In this document: in pieces, positions 26,952 through 34,823 of the stretch | How the letters are laid out: each line of letters starts with the position of its first letter | Position numbering within the stretch: the first letter of the stretch is position 1 | NCBI GenBank assembly: GCA_028278545.1 | Contig: JANQED010000004.1 | Location: forward strand, 124,001 to 188,000 | DNA: 64,000 nucleotides | Source of the DNA: Anaerolineales bacterium | Lineage (GTDB): Bacteria > Chloroflexota > Anaerolineae > Anaerolineales > UBA11858 | Direction: 5' to 3' | Translations under genes and position numbers: made by a program | The notes under the pieces: generated by a model | What the model saw: only the letters and a program-made list of their open reading frames with translations | What the model was told of the DNA's origin: nothing | Database searches by the model: none

Positions 26952-26980
26952 ATTATAAAAACCATATTACACAAAAACAA
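26952..26980 (-). promoter_or_regulatory. promoter of the lipoprotein gene (leaderless)
   Basis: On the minus strand TTGTTT (26980-26975), 17-base spacer, TATAAT (26957-26952). The expected start site falls on the GTG start codon at 26945. Confidence 0.55.
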
Positions 26981-27025
26981 TAGTACCGGAGAGCTATTTG
27001 ACTGGGTTTCCCCGGCAAGCCGGTG

Positions 27026-27709
27026 CTATGCGCCGAGCAAAACTCGTGACAAATCTGGCGTGCTTTCCAGTATAAGATGCGCCCCAGCTTGGACGAGTTC
27101 ATCCTTTTCGCCGAAACCGCATAAGACCCCCACAGATTGCGCCCCGGCTGCTCGCGCTGCCCGAATATCGACGGTGGTGTCACCGATCATCAGGCAGTCA
27201 TCGGGGCTGACGCCCATTTCTCGAGCGGCCCACAAGATCGGGTCGGGGTAAGGCTTGGTGTGTTCACAGGTTTGGGCCGTGGCGATACATTGGAACAAGG
27301 GTTTCAGATCGAATTGATCTAAGAACCAGCCCGTACTGCGCCCGCCGCGCGCGCTGACGACGGCCATCGGGTAGTGGTTTTGCAGTTGAACGAGCATTTC
27401 CTTCACGCCTGGGACGAGTTTGAAAGGTTTGGGTCCTCTGCCCAGCCCTAAACGGTATAGGGCGTCTCCCACTGCGGCCATTTCGTCATCGATGCCCAAT
27501 CGATCCGGCATCCCAAAGAGGAAATTCCCCGGGTTTTCGGTGCTCATCACAACGCGTCTCGCAAACGGCCGTGGGTCTCTGGATGGGAAGAGAAAACTAA
27601 AAGGACTCAGCCAGCGGGCCACTTTTTCGACGAATTGATCGTCGGTGTCGCTCAATGTGCCGTCTACATCGAAGCATAAAGCGTGGATGCGCGATTTGTC
27701 CAAAGCCAT
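27026..27709 (-). CDS. HAD-superfamily phosphatase (phosphoglycolate-phosphatase-like)
   Basis: A 227-residue hydrolase with all four HAD motifs: CFDVDGTLSDTDD (motif I, nucleophile Asp16), VVSARGG (II), a lysine in HTKPYPDP (III) and LMIGDTTVDIRAA (IV). The helical cap inserted between motifs I and II places it in HAD subfamily IA with phosphoglycolate phosphatase and beta-phosphoglucomutase. The true substrate is unknown. It is directly behind the thioesterase gene (one base between), so they share an operon; the lipoprotein downstream seems to have its own promoter. Confidence 0.88.
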   Translation of the reverse strand: MALDKSRIHALCFDVDGTLSDTDDQFVEKVARWLSPFSFLFPSRDPRPFARRVVMSTENPGNFLFGMPDRLGIDDEMAAVGDALYRLGLGRGPKPFKLVPGVKEMLVQLQNHYPMAVVSARGGRSTGWFLDQFDLKPLFQCIATAQTCEHTKPYPDPILWAAREMGVSPDDCLMIGDTTVDIRAARAAGAQSVGVLCGFGEKDELVQAGAHLILESTPDLSRVLLGA

Positions 27710-27710
27710 A

Positions 27711-28205
27711 TTATGTTTTCTCGCCGTCGATGGGGCTCCAATGCTCAGGCACTTGCACGGCGAGCACTTCGCCCCGAGCGGTGATCTCGCCCTCCACCGA
27801 TAGGGTGATCTCCACGAGCACTTTTCGCCCTTTGACCTGCTTGATTCTTCCGCGCAAATTTAGGGGTGGGCCCAAGGGGGTCGGTTTCAGGTAATCCACA
27901 TGCAATGAGCCGGTCACGAATCTGAGCGGGGGGCCGTCATCCCCCATCTGCCGCCCTGTTGCCTGGTATGCCGCCGCGGCGGCTGAACCGGTGCCGTGAC
28001 AGTCGATCAGCGAGGCGATCATGCCGCCGTATACGTAGCCAGGGATGGCAATATGATGGGGCTTGGGATGATAAGTGGCCCATGTCTCTCCCGTATCTTC
28101 ATCCCAATAGCTCTTGATTTGCAGGCCGTGCTCGTTGAGCCGGCCGCAGCCGTAGCAGTAGCTCCATTGATCGGGATAATAGTCTTGGAACGCTTTCTCG
28201 GGCAT
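27711..28205 (-). CDS. PaaI/4HBT-type hot-dog thioesterase
   Basis: A 164-residue hot-dog-fold protein. Near the N-terminus it has SYCYGCGRLNEHGLQIKSY, a CxxCG start typical of PaaI-like thioesterases, then AIPGYVYGGMIASLIDCHGTGSA with the Asp/His helix where the catalytic residue sits, and VDYLKPTPLG later. It probably hydrolyses an acyl-CoA. The start ATG 28205 has an excellent GAGGAGGAGGT ribosome-binding site; a longer frame upstream is unsupported and low in homology. Downstream, the HAD phosphatase gene follows at once. Confidence 0.85.
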   Translation of the reverse strand: MPEKAFQDYYPDQWSYCYGCGRLNEHGLQIKSYWDEDTGETWATYHPKPHHIAIPGYVYGGMIASLIDCHGTGSAAAAAYQATGRQMGDDGPPLRFVTGSLHVDYLKPTPLGPPLNLRGRIKQVKGRKVLVEITLSVEGEITARGEVLAVQVPEHWSPIDGEKT

Positions 28206-28449
28206 ACCTCCTCCTCGCTCATTGCAATGCTTGCTGTTTCGCTTCGATGGCCTCCTGACCGGGGCAGGAATCCAGGGTTTTGGTGCTTTCTCCCCGATTT
28301 TAATCGCCTCCATTTGAATAAGCAAGCCGGGCCGACCACAGGCCGGAGTATTCTTCGCTTTTTCAATGCAAGAGATCCTATAATTGAATGACCTTCTCCA
28401 ATTGTTGGTTTACAATTAGGCGGTTCGCAAACTTCGTGAGATACGTGAG

Positions 28450-29667
28450 ATGAATAGTTTTCAATTCAATGAATTAATCGTCGGTTACTTTTCAGTCCTG
28501 TTGGCTTCTTTGGCGGTGCTGGCCTTCTTTTACCGCCAGGAGATGCAGGGCTTATTCGTCTCCCGCTGGATGCGCTATGCGGTGGTGTTTTCGGGTATCT
28601 ATGCCTTCATTTCCATCTTGATGTATGGCTGGTGGCAGCTAGATTTTTCGCGTTTGCTGAACGCGCATAGCCTATTGGCACAAATGATATTGCTGTTCAT
28701 CCTGCAGGAGTTATTCCACTTTCCAGGGTATGCGGTTTTTCATCCCTTCGTGTCATTGCAGCGTTGGATGACTTTTGGATTCTTGGTGGGCATCCTGGTG
28801 GGAATGATAAACACCACGCTAGCTTTGACGGGCCGCCTTCACGTGCCGCTTTCATTGCTGGTTGGCGGTATCGTTGCGGCGGAAATGCTCTGCCTGGCGA
28901 TTGTGGCGCGCTTACGCTTGAAGCATCTGATTGACCACGCTCACATCGATGATGAGTTGGAGGAACTGGATGTGGTTAGCTTGGAACGCGTCCAGGCCAC
29001 CCTGCGCCGTTTGATGTGGTTCTTCGGCTTGCCGGCCATCTTTACCCTGGTGATGATCTTCTCTCGACAATTCTCGCCATCTTATTCTTACCTCAGCCAG
29101 GTATCCCGCGCCTATATACTGCTGATCGTTTTCTTTGGCCATATGCTGATCTATATGAGCACTTATAAAGGGCGCGCGGAATTGATCGAGCGTGTGGTGT
29201 TAATTATTTTGTTGATCATCTACCTGGTTATCGGCTTCGCTTCCCTTGTACAATCGCTGCTGCTGCGCCAACCCGAGAGCAGCTTACTGCTCCAAAGCGA
29301 AGTCGATACCCTAATCCATCAGATTAGCTTGCCGGTTGTAGGGATGCAGTATGTCTTGACCGCTGCCATTGCGCTGTTTTTACCGGGCATGTTGAAGAAA
29401 ATGCTTCCTGATGATCCCCCGGTTGTTCGGGAAGAAAATCCAGTTGAGCCGCTGAAGTTCACCGGCCGCCAGTTTGAAATCCTGGGGATGTTATCGGACA
29501 ACCTGTCGAATAAAGATATCGCCCGGCAAATGGTGGTCACAGAAGATACGGTCAAATACCACGTTAGCAATCTGCTACGCAAGACGGATTTTGAAAACCG
29601 TTATGAATTAGCCGGTTATGCACGCGAATTGATCCAGCAGGGCAAACTGCAAAAACAGCCGGGGTGA
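28450..29667 (+). CDS. membrane-bound LuxR-type regulator
   Basis: A 405-residue protein with about seven to eight hydrophobic segments in the first 320 residues (for example GYFSVLLASLAVLAFFY and FGFLVGILVGMIN) and a C-terminal LuxR/GerE helix-turn-helix at about residues 337-395 (FTGRQFEILGMLSDNLSNK, then DTVKYHVSNLLRKT). It resembles the membrane-anchored LuxR proteins common in Chloroflexota, in which the DNA-binding domain stays attached to a 7TM-like sensor. Target genes are not known; the adjacent secreted-protein genes downstream are candidates. A good terminator follows. Confidence 0.85.
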   Translation: MNSFQFNELIVGYFSVLLASLAVLAFFYRQEMQGLFVSRWMRYAVVFSGIYAFISILMYGWWQLDFSRLLNAHSLLAQMILLFILQELFHFPGYAVFHPFVSLQRWMTFGFLVGILVGMINTTLALTGRLHVPLSLLVGGIVAAEMLCLAIVARLRLKHLIDHAHIDDELEELDVVSLERVQATLRRLMWFFGLPAIFTLVMIFSRQFSPSYSYLSQVSRAYILLIVFFGHMLIYMSTYKGRAELIERVVLIILLIIYLVIGFASLVQSLLLRQPESSLLLQSEVDTLIHQISLPVVGMQYVLTAAIALFLPGMLKKMLPDDPPVVREENPVEPLKFTGRQFEILGMLSDNLSNKDIARQMVVTEDTVKYHVSNLLRKTDFENRYELAGYARELIQQGKLQKQPG

Positions 29668-29700
29668 ATCAAACATTAGGACCAAAATGCTTCTATGAGG

Positions 29701-29738
29701 AAACCAGGAAATTCTTTCAGGCATTCCTGGTTTTCTTA
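29701..29738 (+). terminator. terminator after the LuxR-type gene
   Basis: Perfect stem AAACCAGGAA (29701-29710) and TTCCTGGTTT (29724-29733), then TTCTTATA. Loop of 13 bases. Confidence 0.85.
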
Positions 29739-29739
29739 T

Positions 29740-30050
29740 AATTATCGATATCCAAAATGGTTCTGACGCTTGATGGGAAATCTTGCTTTTTAGCAGCTTG
29801 ATCTACAAAAATTTTTCAGAAAACTTCATATCAGGGGTTTAAGCGATTGCGCAATATTCTGTGCGATTTCCTTTGCGCGCGCAATATAGTTCTGTAATTC
29901 AGCAGTCGAATCAGAAATACTACACTTTTCCTAGCCTCCACAGGTTCCCTAAATCTCTATAATCCTAATAGATTTTGTGCGCGAACGATCTTGAAATTGC
30001 GCCGTAAAAGGATACTGGCTTTGAAAGCCGAAGGAAAAAGGAGTAGTTTG
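29740..30050. other. AT-rich leader region before the secreted-protein gene
   Basis: No gene is seen. A TATAAT at 29958-29963 is a possible -10 box but has no convincing -35. A ribosome-binding AAAAAGGAG lies just before ATG 30051. Confidence 0.4.
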
Positions 30051-31235
30051 ATGGAGAAGAAAAGATTTGTAGGTATGGGCATCATCGTGTTATTAGCAGT
30101 AGCATTTGCGCTGCCCGGCTCGGCCCTGGCCGACTGCCAGGATGTTGGCGATACCGCCGATGGCGGCGATGTGATCACCTGCACCGGCGAAGATCCTGAT
30201 GGCTATACTGGAACGCCCAACAGCGACGAGATCACCGTTGAGGCCGGCGCTTTCGTGGCGAGGGATATCTTTAATCGCTCAATTTCACCTGGCAATGGAA
30301 ATAATACCGTCATCAACAACGGCACTATTGATGGGAATGTCAACCTGGCCAGTAGTCAAGGCAACAATGAAATCACCAATAATGCAACCATCAAACAAGA
30401 TATCTATCTCGATGGCAGTACAGGCAACAATAATATCACCAATAATGGTACTGTTGATTATATTGATTTGGAGGGCAGTACAGGCACCAATACCGTCACC
30501 AACAATGAAACCGTCGGTAACGATATCGTTGGGGGTGATGCTACGGATGAGATCACCAACAACGGTACGGTAAATTTTATCGAAACCGGCTCGGGGGACG
30601 ACACCATCACCAACAGTGACACAGTGTCCAACAATATTGATGCGGGTAATGGTGACGATACCGTGACTTTGACCGGTGAGCAGCCCGATGTGCAGGGTAA
30701 CATCGATGGTGGGGAGGGTGGTGAGGATCAAGGCGATACGTTGGAGTTCAACATGAGCACAGCAGATGAAGCCCAGTTCAACCAGGCTAAGGCTGATATC
30801 GCCGCCGCTGACCCGGATGCTGGCACGCTGAACTGGGGTGCCAGCACCTTCAACTGGTTCAACTTCGAGACCCTGGTGGATAATCTGCAGCTGATCGTCG
30901 CGGCTAACGGCAACGCGGGCGATGGCAACGCCGGCGGCGATGCGGGCGGAGACGATGGTGACTCCACAACCTATGCTGATGTTTATGTTTCGGTGCTTAT
31001 GAAGGGCGGCACCTTGTATTTCCTTGGCAAGAACGGCAGCTCTGATATTCTGCTGGCATCCTTGAATCAGCCAGATTATGCGGGTGCTTCCGCAGGCCAG
31101 GTATTGGTTTCTGAAAGCGTGGATGAACTGGGCGTTCTGCTCTACGTCGAAGTGTTGGGCGATGGGCAGTTGCTGGTGCAGTACTATGCCACAGATGACG
31201 GATCTCTGTTGACCAACGCCGTCATTTCCGTCTAG
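30051..31235 (+). CDS. secreted Asn/Thr/Gly-rich repeat protein
   Basis: A 394-residue exported protein. A signal peptide (about residues 1-28, ending GSALADC) is followed by a repetitive region, residues about 60-215, of units close to NNGTVxxIxxxGSTGxNTITN, 16-20 residues each, which suggest a beta-helix or autotransporter-like stalk. Later GDDTVTLTGEQPDVQGNIDG resembles hemolysin-type calcium-binding repeats. A C-terminal domain of about 90 residues follows a Gly/Asp-rich linker. The start ATG 30051 has a strong AAAAAGGAG site; codons upstream of it belong to a longer frame and are unlikely. Paralog downstream at 31289. Probable surface-adhesion role is inference. Confidence 0.75.
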   Translation: MEKKRFVGMGIIVLLAVAFALPGSALADCQDVGDTADGGDVITCTGEDPDGYTGTPNSDEITVEAGAFVARDIFNRSISPGNGNNTVINNGTIDGNVNLASSQGNNEITNNATIKQDIYLDGSTGNNNITNNGTVDYIDLEGSTGTNTVTNNETVGNDIVGGDATDEITNNGTVNFIETGSGDDTITNSDTVSNNIDAGNGDDTVTLTGEQPDVQGNIDGGEGGEDQGDTLEFNMSTADEAQFNQAKADIAAADPDAGTLNWGASTFNWFNFETLVDNLQLIVAANGNAGDGNAGGDAGGDDGDSTTYADVYVSVLMKGGTLYFLGKNGSSDILLASLNQPDYAGASAGQVLVSESVDELGVLLYVEVLGDGQLLVQYYATDDGSLLTNAVISV

Positions 31236-31250
31236 TCGAATTTAGAAGGT

Positions 31251-31290
31251 ATCGGAGTAGATGGGTGGGAATAGCCCCCTCTACTCCGAT
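31251..31290 (+). promoter_or_regulatory. hairpin spanning the start codon of the second secreted-protein gene
   Basis: ATCGGAGTAGA (31251-31261) pairs perfectly with TCTACTCCGAT (31280-31290), the right arm ending in the ATG of the gene at 31289. It could terminate the upstream transcript or hide the start codon from ribosomes. Confidence 0.55.
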
Positions 31291-31822
31291 GAAAAAGAAT
31301 CTGGTGACGGACAAAACAATTTTTGTTCTCCTGGGGATTGCAGTGTTGTTGGGTTTAGCACTGGGTTTAACATCCCCAACCCGGGCTGAATGCCAATACA
31401 TGAGCGAAACAGCCGACCACGGCGACGTGATCATCTGTAATGGAGACAATCTCGACGGCTATCGTGGCACTGTCTATAGTGATGAAATCACCGTAGAGAG
31501 TGGTGCTACTGTTGTGGATGACATTGTGGGTGGTTCTGGCAATGACACCATCATCTTGACCGGTGAGCAGCCGCAGGTGCTGGGCACCATTGATGGTGGT
31601 GAGTCTGCTGAAGGCCAGGGGGATACGTTGGAATTCAACCTGATCACCTCCGATGAAATCCTGTACTACCAGGCCAAGGATGATATCGCTTCAGCCAACC
31701 CCGATGGTGGCACGCTGACCTGGGGAGCGAGCACCTTCAAGTGGGTCAACTTCGAGATCCTGGTGGATAACCTGCAAATGATTGTCACCGACAATAGCGC
31801 CCAATCAGGCGGGGAGAATTAG
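31289..31822 (+). CDS. secreted protein, short paralog of the preceding gene
   Basis: A 177-residue exported protein with a signal peptide (about 1-33, ending PTRAEC). After the signal, it matches the upstream protein in N-terminal GDVI-C-G-D-LDGY and in the long stretch DEITVESGATVVDDI, ILTGEQPQVLGTIDGGES, QGDTLEFN, GTLTWGASTFKW and NFEILVDNLQMIV. The Asn-rich repeat region and the C-terminal domain of the paralog are absent. So the pair arose by duplication followed by repeat expansion in one copy or loss in the other. ATG 31289 is used; the ribosome-binding site is poor and lies in a hairpin. Confidence 0.75.
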   Translation: MKKNLVTDKTIFVLLGIAVLLGLALGLTSPTRAECQYMSETADHGDVIICNGDNLDGYRGTVYSDEITVESGATVVDDIVGGSGNDTIILTGEQPQVLGTIDGGESAEGQGDTLEFNLITSDEILYYQAKDDIASANPDGGTLTWGASTFKWVNFEILVDNLQMIVTDNSAQSGGEN

Positions 31823-31881
31823 GTTGTGGTCATGACTTCTATATCGTTTCGGAATGTGCGGAATAATGAGAGTGTTGCCGA

Positions 31882-32217
31882 ATGAAAAACTCATTTAAAG
31901 CCGAAATAATATCGTTGCACGCCCAACTTTGCAGCGGGCTATCTGATCCGACTCGTATTCTCATACTTTATAGAATTAGTGAAACACCCAGCAATGTTAG
32001 CGACCTTGCTGCAGCCCTTGAAATTCCTCAGCCAACCGTGTCTCGTCATCTAAAAGTCTTGCGAGAGCGATATATGGTTAATGCGGAACGCAAAGGACAG
32101 TCGGTTTATTACTCATTGGCCGATGAAAGGATCATTCAGGCCCTGGATATATTACGGGCCGTTTTGGCCGACGCGCTGGAGAATCAGGCGGCTTTGTTTG
32201 ACACAGAGGACTGGTAG
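31882..32217 (+). CDS. ArsR-family transcriptional regulator
   Basis: A 111-residue winged-helix regulator. The recognition helix is in AAALEIPQPTVSRHLKVLRE and the wing in AERKGQSVYYSLAD, the classical ArsR/SmtB pattern. One cysteine (CSGLSDPTR, near residue 18) is in the N-terminal helix, but the ELCVCDL motif of arsenic sensors is missing, so this is likely a redox or metal-independent type. It lies between the secreted paralogs and the AT-rich pair and could regulate either. Start ATG 31882, no strong ribosome-binding site. Confidence 0.88.
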   Translation: MKNSFKAEIISLHAQLCSGLSDPTRILILYRISETPSNVSDLAAALEIPQPTVSRHLKVLRERYMVNAERKGQSVYYSLADERIIQALDILRAVLADALENQAALFDTEDW

Positions 32218-32336
32218 ATCAGGTTCATCCATAATGCTCAATGATCAAAGTGGCGCCTTTCCCGGAGCAGTTCTGTTGCCGATAGGGTAAAAAGTATGAA
32301 ACGAATAAATAGAATGGAGCAAAAATCACAAAAATT

Positions 32337-33332
32337 ATGCAAAGCACGATGATGATTTATGTTGACCCCGCCTGCAACATTCTCTACTCTTCGTATTATC
32401 TATACGGTTTTAAGAGGCGATATAAGTGCAGGATCAAATTCGTTTCGAGGTATTTCGAACATATCCAGCACAATAATCAGTTTACGGCCCTGGTGGTTGA
32501 GCGTAATGGTAAGTCAAAGAATGTGATCATTGACTTTAACACGCGAAGCAGTATCGATGACTCTGCCCTTGCATGGTGTGACGTTTACGCGAAGGTAAAT
32601 TTGGACTTGAAGGATCAGTTCACCAAGAAAATACTGGCTATCGGCCCCTTGATGGCAATTAAAGTATTTTCCTTTCCACAAACAATTTGGTATGCAGCAA
32701 GTAACCTGGCTCGATCCCTAAATCGAGTATCGAATGTCAAGCAGTTTTTGTCACATTACCGGGCGCAGCTGCTTCGTCCGGAATATTCAGATTACTCCCC
32801 AATGCCATCGAAGAAGAATTACGTGTTTTTCATATCCTCGTTGTGGAAAAAAGAAGCATGGGCCAATGATCTGAGATCGAATTTCATAACCAGTTGCAAG
32901 AAGAATGAACTTGTTGACTTTGAAGGTGGCTTTGCCCCGCGCAGCACTAATGATATCCAGGGCTATGAATTCAACACCCTTCCTTCACGCATCGGAATGA
33001 AGGAGTATATGCAGAAAACGAAAAGATCAGCGCTGGTTTTCAACACCCCTTCGAACGATTTCTGTAATGGTTGGCGGTTTGCTGAATACCTTTCATTGGG
33101 AAAGGCGATTCTTTCCAGCCCTTTGCGCAGAGTGATGCCTGGCGATTTTCGAGATGGGAGACATGTCATCTTTACGGATGGTACTGAAGAAGATATAACC
33201 ACCAAAGTAAACCAATTAATATTGAACGATAAGTTAAAGTCTGATCTAGAGAAGAATGCGTTTGATTACTTTCGCCAGTATCTTGCCCCGGAAGCAGTGG
33301 TCGAAAGGATTCTCACCGCAGCCGGTTTCTAG
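32337..33332 (+). CDS. glycosyltransferase-like protein, GT family 1-type C-terminus
   Basis: A 331-residue protein whose second half resembles the C-terminal Rossmann domain of GT-B glycosyltransferases: LVFNTPSNDFCNGWRFAEYLSLGKAILSSPL, the segment that grips the nucleotide-sugar, followed by DGRHVIFTDGTEEDI and a C-terminal helix ending in AVVERIL. The N-terminal half is not recognised. Base composition is clearly AT-richer than the surroundings, and codon choice differs, so it probably came from elsewhere. It precedes a deoxysugar enzyme-like gene by 42 bases, so a joint role in surface or secondary-metabolite glycosylation is likely but unproven. ATG at 32349 or 32352 are alternative starts. 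Confidence 0.7.
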   Translation: MQSTMMIYVDPACNILYSSYYLYGFKRRYKCRIKFVSRYFEHIQHNNQFTALVVERNGKSKNVIIDFNTRSSIDDSALAWCDVYAKVNLDLKDQFTKKILAIGPLMAIKVFSFPQTIWYAASNLARSLNRVSNVKQFLSHYRAQLLRPEYSDYSPMPSKKNYVFFISSLWKKEAWANDLRSNFITSCKKNELVDFEGGFAPRSTNDIQGYEFNTLPSRIGMKEYMQKTKRSALVFNTPSNDFCNGWRFAEYLSLGKAILSSPLRRVMPGDFRDGRHVIFTDGTEEDITTKVNQLILNDKLKSDLEKNAFDYFRQYLAPEAVVERILTAAGF

Positions 33333-33374
33333 AAGTTCAGTAATGAATTTCAAATACAGGTATTTCTATCGAGT

Positions 33375-34661
33375 ATGAAAAACAACATCAGAATTGCAGA
33401 TTCCATCGCAGATTTGAAATCATTTCTCGAATCTACCAAAGAAAAAAGTGATTTCGAATTGTCAAACATAAAATTATCACAGCAGTCCGATTGGGTGTTG
33501 CGAAAAGGAGTGCTATCCCATACATCTAATGGTTTCTTTCATGTAACAGGGCTTCTGGATGTTCAGAATAACAGGGAACACCTGGTACTATTTCAACCTC
33601 AGAGTGCACTGACAGGATTAGCATTGTACAGGGATGTCCACAGTGCTTACGTTTTGTTGCAGGCCCGCATTGAACCCGGGAATGTGAATATCTGTCAATA
33701 TGGCCCAACGATACAGTCCACAAAAGCTAACTACTTGCGTTTCCATGGGGGCAGAAATACCAGTTATCTGGAATTGTTTGACGGGTTTCATCCGAATGCC
33801 AATCCCTTGAGTCGATCTCATCAATCAGACCTTGGCAGGAGATATTATCTAAAGGACAAAATTCATAGTTATGTCGAATTAGATCAATTGATACCGACAG
33901 ATGAGAATTTCATATGGGTTCCGCTGAAGGTCTTGTTTGAATCGGTGAGATGCGACAATTTCTTGAACACAGATTTGAGATCACTAATCAGTTGTTTCGA
34001 TTGGGACTTGTACCTCCATGCAGAGCAATATCATAAGGGAACCATCGCCCTTAATGAATGCCATGGTTATGAATATTCGGGAAACGGTATTGGATATTCA
34101 GATTATCGGTTGGTTCCCTTGGATCAATTGACGGGTTGGACAGTGACAGATGAAGGGGTTAAACGCGCCCAGGAGTCGGGGATTTGGGTGGATATGTTCA
34201 AAGTATCTTGTTCCATCAGGGAAAAGCAGGTTTGGACACAACCACTAATGTGTTGCGAGACGAGGGGTTTGAACACGCTGATTTATCGCCGAAAAAATGA
34301 ACAATTCGAGTTTTTGCTGACAACAGACTCTGAGTTTGGGATTAGTGGTGGATTCACATACTTGCCCAGCAATCTGCAATACCCTGGGGAGCGATTGCTG
34401 CGAGAGCACATCCTCACCGATTCGATGAAGCCGGAAATATCTCTGTTTCAGTCTGAAGAGGGCGGGAGATTCTATAGAAATGAACACAAATATCAGATCA
34501 TTGAATGGATGAATGGGCAATCGATAAAAGAAAACCAGAAATGGGTTTCTGTCGGACAACTGAAACATATCCTAAAATCGTCGAACAAAGCGAGTCTCCA
34601 ACTGCGCTGCATTGTCTCGTTAGTGATAGATAAGCTGAACCCACTTACCAGTAGTTGTTGA
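33375..34661 (+). CDS. NDP-hexose 2,3-dehydratase-like protein
   Basis: A 428-residue protein matching the two-repeat family that removes the 2-hydroxyl of dTDP-4-keto-6-deoxyglucose in deoxysugar pathways (TylX3/EryBVI/SpnO type). The N-terminal repeat has GFFHVTG, then ARIEPGNVNICQYGPTIQST and ANYLRFHGG followed by YLELF, all strong family signatures. The second repeat keeps QSEEGGRFYRNEHKYQIIEW, but the expected EPG and PTVQ motif is altered (DSEFGISGGFTYLPSN). AT-rich and coupled to the glycosyltransferase-like gene. No other dTDP-deoxysugar genes (rfbA/B, aminotransferase) are in the window. Confidence 0.75.
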   Translation: MKNNIRIADSIADLKSFLESTKEKSDFELSNIKLSQQSDWVLRKGVLSHTSNGFFHVTGLLDVQNNREHLVLFQPQSALTGLALYRDVHSAYVLLQARIEPGNVNICQYGPTIQSTKANYLRFHGGRNTSYLELFDGFHPNANPLSRSHQSDLGRRYYLKDKIHSYVELDQLIPTDENFIWVPLKVLFESVRCDNFLNTDLRSLISCFDWDLYLHAEQYHKGTIALNECHGYEYSGNGIGYSDYRLVPLDQLTGWTVTDEGVKRAQESGIWVDMFKVSCSIREKQVWTQPLMCCETRGLNTLIYRRKNEQFEFLLTTDSEFGISGGFTYLPSNLQYPGERLLREHILTDSMKPEISLFQSEEGGRFYRNEHKYQIIEWMNGQSIKENQKWVSVGQLKHILKSSNKASLQLRCIVSLVIDKLNPLTSSC

Positions 34662-34823
34662 AGCGCATATTCGAAGATTGGGGCTGTTCAGGGGCTTCTA
34701 TTCCAGATTCACCGTTTCTAAAATGCGATTGCCTTGGGCAGGCGGCGGGCACTATTGCCTAGGCGGGGCTTGTTTGTTATAGTGGGGTGGGCATTAAAGT
34801 ATCGTTCATTTGGAGGCCAGGTT

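Noticed and set aside
28205..28325. Longer N-terminus of the thioesterase
   Set aside because: The upstream codons are unconserved, whereas the internal ATG has a strong ribosome-binding site.
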